Below, one piece after another: positions 1 through 5,327 of a stretch of DNA of 8,200 bases (position 1 is the first letter of the stretch; each line of letters starts with the position of its first letter). A program made the position numbers and the translations under genes. Below the pieces are notes generated by a model that saw only the letters and a program-made list of their open reading frames with translations, made no database searches and was not told the origin of the DNA. Source of the DNA: Verrucomicrobiota bacterium (GTDB taxonomy: Bacteria; Verrucomicrobiota; Verrucomicrobiia; Limisphaerales; JAHEOI01); the NCBI GenBank assembly GCA_018610125.1, contig JAHEOI010000096.1, forward strand, positions 1 to 8,200, given 5' to 3'.

Positions 1-2534
1 GCCGCACGCGTGCCGTCATCCAGCTCACCCTCGGCAGCCCGACGCTGAAGGATCCGCCGCGCGGTGCGCACATACCAATCGTTCTTTTCGAGCTGCAATT
101 CGACCAGCTCCAGGTCGCTGCGCGACCGCAAATTCACATCGACCGGCTGGACATCCCCGTAAGTGATCTTGTAAAGTCGCCCGTTGCTGGCATCATCGGG
201 ACGCTGCTGGTGACAGGCCTCTTGGTCATACCAATCGATCATGTAAACACCCCCATCGGGCCCATACTTCAAATTAATCCCTCGAAACCACTTGTCGTTG
301 GCCTCCAGAAAATCCGGATTATGCTTACCGACAAATCCCGAGTCCTTGCGGACAAATCGATCGTTGTTGATACGGTTCCCCCGGATGTTGCTCATGAAGA
401 GCGTATTCCGGTACTTGTCGGGCCAGTTGTCCCCTAGATAAATCATCCCACCGCAATGGGCATGACCGCCACCCGCCTCTTTCGTGCTGGTGCTCACCTT
501 GCGAATATTGCTGCCCGCATAGTGACGGTGATCAGCGATCGTTTTAATGTCATTGTAAGCATGAGAATTGAAATGCTGCCCTGCCTGCCGTCGAAGCCTC
601 GAGCCTTGAACGACATGGAAGAGGTGCGGGATGACACAGACCGGTGAAAAGGCTTGACCGTAATCATTGAAATCGATCCCCCACGGATTTGATGTCCCCC
701 AGGCAAAGACTTCGAACTCCCGCTTCGTCGGGTGATAACGCCAGAACCCGGCGTTGATCGGCGTACGCTCATCCTTGGGCGTTCCCGGCTTGCCGACCTT
801 CGAGTGCGTGAATACCCCGTGGCAGCCATAAAGCCAGCCATCCGGGCCCCAAATGAACCCGTTCAATGTCTCGTGTGTGTCTTGGTGGCCCCACCCGGTC
901 AATCGGACTTCCGGAGGACCGTCCGGCTTGTCGTCGTGGTTCTTGTCCGGGATGAAAAGCAGATCCGGGGCGGATCCCACCCAGACCCCGTTAAATCCGA
1001 CTTGCAAGCCGCTGACGAAATTGAGCTTGTCGTAAAAGACCTTTCGGGTCTCGTATTTCCCATCCCCATTCTTGTCGTCGAAAATGAGGATTCGGTCATT
1101 CCCTTCCTCACTCCACTCGGGGTATTCGAAATGCTCGGCAACCCACAAGCGGCCCCGGGCATCGATGGCCAGCGCAATCGGTTGTCGCACCCTCGGCTCT
1201 GCCGCAACCAAATCGACATTGAAGCCATCGGGCACACTCATCGCCTCGACCGCTTGCTCCGGGGTCAGCCCCACCGTGAACATCCCCGGCTGATGGGCCC
1301 AAAAATACTCGAATTGGGAAACTTTTTTACGTTCGTTCAGAAAGACAAAAGTCCCTTTCTTGTTGCCGACGACGACATCACCATATCCATTTTCATCGAC
1401 GTCGCCCGCCACCACTTGAGTGCCGACACCGGAATTGTTGTCAATCGGTCTGGGAACGAACTCGGCTCCATCCTCGTTTCGATCCAAGCGAAACCAATAG
1501 AGCACTGCCGGCTCTTCAGCCCCGGGATCGTGCCCATTGTGCGCCCAATAACGCTTTCCGGTGACAATGTCCTTGAGACCATCGTCATTCATGTCAACCA
1601 GATCGACAGCATGAAGCTGGCTGAAAGCCACCCCAAAGCGATTCTCCTCCGGGTCTTTTCCGATGATCTTGTGCTGCTTGAAATCGATCTCGCCGGTTTG
1701 GGCTTGGCTGTTCTCATACCAAGCCAGACCGTAAGCATGCGCCCCAATCGAAGTGATCACGTCGTTGTCGCCGTCGCCATCGACATCATAGGCATACATC
1801 TGGGCCCCACCCGGCTTGGAGAACTGATGCTCATGTCGCGTCCAAAGGGGATCTCCTTCCAATGATTTCGGCTGCTCCCACCAACCGCTCTTCTCCAGCA
1901 TGTCCATCCGACCATCACCATTGACGTCCCCGATGCCGAGACCATGCGTGAAGCGTCCGCCCGCAACCTCCTTTGAGATCCGATGGTAATGCCATTTGCT
2001 CTTTGGGTCCTCCCAGTCGACGGTGGCATACCCGAAGTAACCGCCGCTCTGGCATATCAGATCGGGTCGCCCATCCCCGGTGATATCCTTAAAGGTCGGC
2101 GATTCATTATCGACGACATCCAGTGCGATATGCTTTTCCCAGTGCTCGTCCCATCCGTCAGGACCGGGGTTCTCATACCAACGAGCTTGCTTACCGGGAA
2201 AGCCGACAATCAGGATGTCCAAGCGTCCATCGCGATTGAGGTCGTGGGTGAAGGCAAAAAAGTTGTCCGAATAGCCGTTGATGTCGAACGGCTTCGGAGG
2301 ATAATAAGCATGGCGCTCTTCGAAGTCCGGTCCCGCATACCAATACGGCCCGGAAATGATGTCATTCTCGCCATCACCATTAATATCGCCGAATGTGGCC
2401 CCCTCGCCAAAGAATTGGTCCGAAAGCTGGTGCTTCTCGAACTCGTAAAGTTGGTAATCCTGACCTTGAATTACGGTGACACCGCCCAGAAAGGCACAAA
2501 GGAGGATAAACGAAAAGGATCGGTTGCGTCTCAT
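1..2534 (-). CDS. Secreted PVC-type dehydrogenase-domain protein with N-terminal FG-GAP propeller (partial, 3' end off the left edge)
   Basis: The frame opens at ATG 2534 and stays open for 844 codons to the window edge. Residues 1-25 form a Sec signal peptide (MRRN, hydrophobic core, cut near VIQGQ). Residues 40-400 hold seven FG-GAP/VCBS calcium loops of the form DxNxDGxxD, at about 49-59, 97-107, 149-159, 202-212, 249-259, 313-323 and 377-387, consistent with one seven-bladed propeller. From about 424 begins a PVC-type membrane-bound dehydrogenase domain: VPDGFNVDLVAAEP, IDARGRLWVAE (457-467), WGPDGWLYGCHG (562-573), SNPWGIDFNDYGQ (615-627), IADHRH (666-671), GGGHAHCGGMIYLGD (688-702) and KYGPDGGVYMIDWYD (756-770). 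The last 40 residues look like the start of HEAT-like helices. Family members usually end in a CxxCH c-type heme domain; here that would lie outside the window. The role is inferred to be periplasmic or surface redox chemistry, probably on carbohydrates. The substrate is unknown. The start is set by the signal peptide; the ribosome site (GGAAAAG) is weak. Confidence 0.93.
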   Translation of the reverse strand, partial: MRRNRSFSFILLCAFLGGVTVIQGQDYQLYEFEKHQLSDQFFGEGATFGDINGDGENDIISGPYWYAGPDFEERHAYYPPKPFDINGYSDNFFAFTHDLNRDGRLDILIVGFPGKQARWYENPGPDGWDEHWEKHIALDVVDNESPTFKDITGDGRPDLICQSGGYFGYATVDWEDPKSKWHYHRISKEVAGGRFTHGLGIGDVNGDGRMDMLEKSGWWEQPKSLEGDPLWTRHEHQFSKPGGAQMYAYDVDGDGDNDVITSIGAHAYGLAWYENSQAQTGEIDFKQHKIIGKDPEENRFGVAFSQLHAVDLVDMNDDGLKDIVTGKRYWAHNGHDPGAEEPAVLYWFRLDRNEDGAEFVPRPIDNNSGVGTQVVAGDVDENGYGDVVVGNKKGTFVFLNERKKVSQFEYFWAHQPGMFTVGLTPEQAVEAMSVPDGFNVDLVAAEPRVRQPIALAIDARGRLWVAEHFEYPEWSEEGNDRILIFDDKNGDGKYETRKVFYDKLNFVSGLQVGFNGVWVGSAPDLLFIPDKNHDDKPDGPPEVRLTGWGHQDTHETLNGFIWGPDGWLYGCHGVFTHSKVGKPGTPKDERTPINAGFWRYHPTKREFEVFAWGTSNPWGIDFNDYGQAFSPVCVIPHLFHVVQGSRLRRQAGQHFNSHAYNDIKTIADHRHYAGSNIRKVSTSTKEAGGGHAHCGGMIYLGDNWPDKYRNTLFMSNIRGNRINNDRFVRKDSGFVGKHNPDFLEANDKWFRGINLKYGPDGGVYMIDWYDQEACHQQRPDDASNGRLYKITYGDVQPVDVNLRSRSDLELVELQLEKNDWYVRTARRILQRRAAEGELDDGTRA

Positions 2535-2622
2535 GTCTTTTCCAATGGATTTCTTCGACTGCACAGAGCCATGGCCCACCCCACGCATGGCAAGTCCGTG
2601 GCTGGGCGCTATGTAATCTCCT

Positions 2623-2651
2623 TCTATAGAATCTTCACTCCGGTCGGTCAA
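2623..2651 (-). promoter_or_regulatory. Sigma70-type promoter for the PVC dehydrogenase gene
   Basis: On the minus strand a -35 box TTGACC (2651-2646) is followed after exactly 17 bases by a -10 box TATAGA (2628-2623). Transcription would start near 2616 and leave a leader of about 80 nt before the ATG at 2534. The boxes match the general bacterial consensus at 5/6 and 5/6 positions. This is a sequence match only. Confidence 0.55.
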
Positions 2652-2686
2652 GTCGGAATCAAGGATTACTTGTCGCCTCCGTGATA

Positions 2687-2708
2687 GGGACGTTCTCCCG
2701 GATGTCCC
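2687..2708 (+). repeat. Intergenic hairpin starting with GGGAC
   Basis: GGGACGTTC (2687-2695) pairs with GGATGTCCC (2700-2708) around a four-base loop, giving nine pairs. Two of these are G-T wobbles if read as plus-strand RNA or single-stranded DNA, and would be A-C mismatches on the other strand. Its GATAGGGAC start (2683-2691) recurs inverted at 3857-3865 in the next spacer, so it probably belongs to the same repeat type. Confidence 0.45.
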
Positions 2709-2764
2709 ACTCGACACTCCATGCCTTCCTGTGGCGAGGCGTTAAGAAAATTTCTTCTTTTCCC

Positions 2765-2779
2765 TTCCGCGGAGCGGAA
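2765..2779. repeat. Short perfect hairpin TTCCGC-GGA-GCGGAA
   Basis: A six-base perfect inverted repeat with a three-base centre is flanked by C/T-rich sequence on the left and AAATC on the right. It has no adjacent T-run long enough to be a convincing intrinsic terminator. Its role is unknown. Confidence 0.4.
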
Positions 2780-2853
2780 AATCAGCGAGGCGTTCGGCAG
2801 CGACAATTCGATGCGGTTAAAATCGTAACCCGTTAACATGCCTTGCCGGGTCT

Positions 2854-2868
2854 GAGGCAAAACGCCTC
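2854..2868 (-). terminator. Possible 3'-end hairpin of the FAH-family gene
   Basis: GAGGC and GCCTC form a five-base stem two bases after the TAG stop (2872-2870). A second, outer pair, ATGCCT (2838-2843) and AGGCAT (2872-2877), encloses it. No T-run follows on the minus strand, so factor-independent termination is doubtful. A 3'-end protecting or repeat-derived hairpin fits as well. Confidence 0.3.
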
Positions 2869-2869
2869 G

Positions 2870-3727
2870 CTAGGCATTCTTAAAAGTTTGTCTCTGGACG
2901 CCGAGTCCATCGATGCGAAGTTCAACGACATCACCCGCCCGGAGGAAGACCGGCGGCTTCATTCCCTGCCCGACTCCGGGCGGTGTGCCGGTCGAAATGA
3001 CATCACCTGCTTCAACGGTCATGAACTGCGAGAAGTAGTAAACCAGGAACTTGGGATCGAAGATCATCGTGCTGGTATTCCCAAGCTGGCGTCGCTCGTC
3101 ATTGACCATCAGAGAAAGACTGAGATTGAGGACATCCGGTATCTCATCCGGTGTCGCCAGATACGGGCCCAGAGGATTAAAGGTGTCGCACGACTTGCCT
3201 TTGCTCCACTGCCCGGCGCGCTCCAATTGGAATGTCCGCTCGGAGACATCATGGGAGATGCAATACCCGGCAATGTGATCCGTCGCATCATCCACTTTCT
3301 GCAGATAGGAAGCGTCCTTACGGATAACCACCCCAAGCTCCACTTCCCAATCGGTCTTTTGACTCCCCCGGGGAATCAGGACATTGTCGTAAGGACCTGT
3401 TACGGTGCTACTCGCTTTCATAAAAAGGACCGGCTCCTTCGGTACATCCATCCCCGACTCGGCGGCATGATCCGAGTAATTCAATCCGACCCCCAAGACC
3501 TTCCAGGGTCGCGCGACACAGCTCGCCCAACGAACACCCGAATCAACGACCGGCAAATCAGCTTCGCCCCCTGCTTCAATCAGCTTCCTCAACGCTTCCA
3601 AGCCACCGGTATTAAAGAAATCTTGGTCCCAATCCCGAAAATGCCCCGAGCAGTCACGGCGCGTCTGGTCGTCACACAAGATCCCAGGCTTCTCTTGTCC
3701 CTTTTCACCAAATCGAATCAGTTTCAT
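2870..3727 (-). CDS. Fumarylacetoacetate hydrolase-family protein, probable 2,4-diketo-3-deoxy-sugar-acid hydrolase
   Basis: A complete 285-residue protein, the usual length for this family. The N-terminal cap is about residues 1-70 and the FAH fold about 75-283. Signature segments are GLNYSDHAAES (81-91), KEPVLFMKASS (97-107), TDWEVELGVVI (125-135) with metal ligands E128 and E130, SHDVSER (158-164) with ligand D160, QWSKGKSCDTF (173-183) with the family lysine, and STGTPPGVGQG (245-255). The start ATG has a good ribosome site (AGGGGA, eight bases upstream). The motif set closely matches proteins annotated as 2,4-didehydro-3-deoxy-L-rhamnonate or L-fuconate hydrolase, and often (probably wrongly) as ureidoglycolate lyase. 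Such enzymes cleave a 2,4-diketo acid at the end of non-phosphorylated L-fucose or L-rhamnose breakdown in the cytoplasm. The exact substrate is inferred. No dehydratase, dehydrogenase or transporter of that pathway is visible next to it. Confidence 0.9.
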   Translation of the reverse strand: MKLIRFGEKGQEKPGILCDDQTRRDCSGHFRDWDQDFFNTGGLEALRKLIEAGGEADLPVVDSGVRWASCVARPWKVLGVGLNYSDHAAESGMDVPKEPVLFMKASSTVTGPYDNVLIPRGSQKTDWEVELGVVIRKDASYLQKVDDATDHIAGYCISHDVSERTFQLERAGQWSKGKSCDTFNPLGPYLATPDEIPDVLNLSLSLMVNDERRQLGNTSTMIFDPKFLVYYFSQFMTVEAGDVISTGTPPGVGQGMKPPVFLRAGDVVELRIDGLGVQRQTFKNA

Positions 3728-3818
3728 TTGCTCTGTCCCCTATCTCAAAAAATGCACTCTCCAGAACAGCAACCTGCCTTTCCCAACGCAAGCAAATTTT
3801 GCCACAACGCTGTTGAGG

Positions 3819-3863
3819 TAGGGACCGCACTCCGCTGCGCTCCGCACGTGGACGGCGTCCCTA
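3819..3863. repeat. GC-rich intergenic palindrome with TAGGGAC ends
   Basis: TAGGGAC (3819-3825) and GTCCCTA (3857-3863) form a perfect seven-base outer stem. Inside are further short pairs (CAC with GTG, CG with CG) and a TCCGC-type direct repeat (3831-3835, 3841-3845). The 10-mer ACCGCACTCC at 3824-3833 is the exact reverse complement of GGAGTGCGGT at 5178-5187, which leads into another hairpin. This suggests a dispersed intergenic repeat. No T-run supports a terminator. Confidence 0.6.
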
Positions 3864-3918
3864 TCAGGCTGAGCATTCCAGTGCAATTAACCCCGGCAGG
3901 TTAACAGCGCTACGTAAC

Positions 3919-3960
3919 GCAGACCGCCCGGTCTGCCGTATCGCAGATTGCCGAATCTGC
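3919..3960. repeat. Tandem pair of 18-nt hairpins with compensating changes
   Basis: GCAGACCGCCCGGTCTGC (3919-3936) is a perfect eight-base inverted repeat around CC. GCAGATTGCCGAATCTGC (3943-3960) has a seven-base perfect stem. The units start 24 bases apart. Between them, two CC positions become TT in the left arm while the matching GG become AA in the right arm, so pairing is kept. They lie about 20 bases downstream of the minus-strand gene that ends at 3980. There is no T-run, so simple terminators are unlikely. Confidence 0.65.
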
Positions 3961-3979
3961 TTCCCCCACAACGCCCTCG

Positions 3980-5038
3980 CTAAAGGTCGACCGTATACAA
4001 AAGGAGCCGGTCGGTTTCCGTATCGATCCCGATTTCCTTTGTATGATTGGGATCGATCGCCTCCGCGTATATCAAAAGCCTCTCTTTAAAGGGATCAAAA
4101 ACGATATCCATGTAGCTATGGATCGCGTAATCGTCACGCTCATAGGGGGATAGCGGCGTCCACCGTCCCCGAAATACGGTCTCGAGATTTTTGTTACGAA
4201 GATCGAGGTTATAAGCGGTAAACAGGTCCCCGCACGTGATTCCGTTGATAACGCTCCGGCTCTCCATACCCATGAAGAGCGGCCCGTTCACACCGCTAAA
4301 AAAGCTCCCCGAAAGCAACAGCATTTCCGGCTGCGGCTTACCATCGATCGTCAGCGGCCCATGCTTGGCCCATTGGAAGCCGTCGGAGCTTGTCGCCAAC
4401 GCGACTTGGACCCGTGATTCCTTTTCAGGATCCGAGGCACCGGTCCATCCATCCGGTCGATTCCCGCAAGCCGCCTTGTAAAGCGCGATATACCGACCAT
4501 CGACAATACCGATGACCGCATCCCGCGCATCCATGGTATCAAAATCATCACCCAGCGGGATGACCGTCCCACAGGTTTGCCAAGGCCCCATCGGCGATTC
4601 CGCGCGGAGTAACGCCGTGCTCCACCCTTCTCCTTCCCAATGGATAGCCAAGTAAAGGTGATACTTCCCGCTTAAAGGATCCAGCACAAGTTGTTGTCCC
4701 TCGACTCCTCGGACGCCATCACCCAATAATCCGGCCAAATCCCTCCGGTGTAGCGAGGTGACTCGATCAAACCGTTCGCCATCCGTCGATTTTAAGATGT
4801 CGACGCCGGAATCCCATGAGAACCCCTTTTCCGACGACCGTTTCCATCGTGTCGTCATCCAAAAGACCTTCTGCGAGACATCGACCAGCCCGTTCCCCGC
4901 TCCGACCCAAGACCCAGGATTAAAATCCGGAGGCTCAACCGCAACTCGCTCGAACCTTCGATTGGCCAACACCCATTGCGGAGGGATCCCGCCAATCCAA
5001 CTTCCGCCCTCAACCATCTTTCCCAGACCGTTCATCAC
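3980..5038 (-). CDS. Hypothetical protein resembling five-bladed-propeller glycosidases
   Basis: A 352-residue protein without signal peptide or membrane segment, so probably cytoplasmic. Repeated blade-like stretches are visible: GAGNGLVDVSQKVFWMTTRW (47-66), VEGQQLVLDPLSGKYHLYLA (112-131), MDARDAVIGIVDGRYIALYKA (169-189), QVALATSSDGFQW (211-223) and HSYMDIVFDPFKERLLIYAEA (307-327). The 'DARDxVI-(V)DGRY-LYKA' and 'ATSSDGFQWAKHGPL' segments are typical of the GH43/GH32/GH130-like propeller superfamily. Acidic residues that could serve catalysis are D53, D170/D173 and E326, but no family signature lets me assign a number or substrate. The start is GTG at 5038, with an ATG directly after it at 5035. 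A strong ribosome site (minus-strand GGAGGAGGT, 5057-5049) sits 10 bases before the GTG and 13 before the ATG, so the GTG is preferred. Confidence 0.75.
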   Translation of the reverse strand: MMNGLGKMVEGGSWIGGIPPQWVLANRRFERVAVEPPDFNPGSWVGAGNGLVDVSQKVFWMTTRWKRSSEKGFSWDSGVDILKSTDGERFDRVTSLHRRDLAGLLGDGVRGVEGQQLVLDPLSGKYHLYLAIHWEGEGWSTALLRAESPMGPWQTCGTVIPLGDDFDTMDARDAVIGIVDGRYIALYKAACGNRPDGWTGASDPEKESRVQVALATSSDGFQWAKHGPLTIDGKPQPEMLLLSGSFFSGVNGPLFMGMESRSVINGITCGDLFTAYNLDLRNKNLETVFRGRWTPLSPYERDDYAIHSYMDIVFDPFKERLLIYAEAIDPNHTKEIGIDTETDRLLLYTVDL

Positions 5039-5048
5039 CGGTTATCCT

Positions 5049-5057
5049 ACCTCCTCC
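5049..5057 (-). promoter_or_regulatory. Strong Shine-Dalgarno site GGAGGAGGT
   Basis: A near-perfect anti-16S complement lies on the minus strand upstream of the propeller-like gene. Spacing is 10 bases to GTG (5038) and 13 to ATG (5035), and a further AGGA lies six bases from the GTG. It supports the GTG start. It is clearly stronger than the ribosome sites of the other genes here. Confidence 0.6.
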
Positions 5058-5123
5058 CAACCCACCGTCAAACATCCCTTCGTCCTCCGGCACTCCGTCC
5101 CCCGTGGCCGCCCGCCGAATCCA

Positions 5124-5201
5124 CAGCGCCGACAAGTCAGCGCACTGCTTCGCGACCCCTTACGCGCGCTAGCTTATGGAGTGCGGTGACTCGTCACCGC
5201 T
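5124..5201. repeat. REPIN-like inverted pair of 18-nt hairpins
   Basis: The left hairpin is GCGCCGAC-AA-GTCAGCGC (5126-5143), with one imperfect pair that becomes a T-G wobble on the minus strand. The right hairpin is GCGGTGAC-TC-GTCACCGC (5183-5200), perfect. Reading the left one on the minus strand gives AGTGCGCTGACTTGTC, against AGTGCGGTGACTCGTC on the plus strand for the right one: 14 of 16 bases agree, and the copies face each other. Head-to-head REP-like hairpins within about 80 bp match the known REPIN layout. No RAYT transposase is in the window. Confidence 0.55.
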
Positions 5202-5327
5202 TTCTATTTCCACCTCTCCGGTCAAGTCCTCACCTCTCCGTCTTCCGACACTCAACCACTCCGCCACTCGGTCCTCTCCTTCCCCTCCCCTATCTCAATC
5301 CACCGATCGCAGTTATGTTAGGCAGCG

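Larger units (their letters stand above)
2535..2869. other. Gene-free spacer (335 bp) with promoter and short palindromes
   Basis: No credible coding frame is present on either strand. The spacer holds the promoter at 2623-2651, a hairpin at 2687-2708, an A/T palindrome (AAGAAA-A-TTTCTT, 2744-2756), a hairpin TTCCGC-GGA-GCGGAA (2765-2779), and a hairpin just after the FAH-family stop codon (2854-2868). The 10-mer GCGAGGCGTT occurs at 2734-2743 and 2785-2794 on the plus strand and at 2861-2870 on the minus strand. Confidence 0.7.
3728..3979. other. Intergenic region (252 bp) dense in palindromes
   Basis: Only the first stretch upstream of the FAH-family start (minus strand, about 3728-3800) is free for a promoter; I see no clear -35/-10 pair there. 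The rest holds a GC-rich hairpin (3819-3863) and a tandem pair of 18-nt hairpins (3919-3960). The 9-mer CCACAACGC is repeated directly at 3802-3810 and 3966-3974 and brackets this cluster. Confidence 0.6.
5039..5327. other. Divergent intergenic region (289 bp)
   Basis: It separates the minus-strand propeller-like gene from the plus-strand M20 peptidase gene, so it should hold two divergent promoters. I see no convincing -35/-10 pair for either. It holds a REPIN-like hairpin pair (5124-5201), followed by a pyrimidine-rich tract on the plus strand (about 5201-5302) in which the 10-mer CACCTCTCCG is repeated directly at 5211-5220 and 5231-5240. Confidence 0.55.

Noticed and set aside
494..841. 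Minus-strand frame inside the PVC dehydrogenase gene
   Set aside because: A different frame from the real gene, which reads through the same bases with conserved motifs (SNPWGIDFNDYGQ, GGGHAHCGGMIYLG). No frameshift is needed: residue counts agree from ATG 2534 to the window edge.
732..1865. Long open plus-strand frame opposite the PVC dehydrogenase gene
   Set aside because: It is the antisense of a confidently recognised coding region, resembles no known protein, and reflects GC-rich codon bias on the other strand. The same holds for 1983-2684.
2843..3904. 353-codon plus-strand frame
   Set aside because: It overlaps the FAH-family gene entirely in antisense; the minus-strand protein has all family motifs and this one has none.
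3919..3960. CRISPR-like short tandem repeats
   Set aside because: Only two units with diverged sequence and a six-base gap; no spacers of typical length and no cas genes.
5035..5074. Possible promoter TTGACG...TAGGAT just before the propeller-like gene
   Set aside because: The -10 would overlap the strong ribosome site and lie too close to the start codon to give a usable leader.
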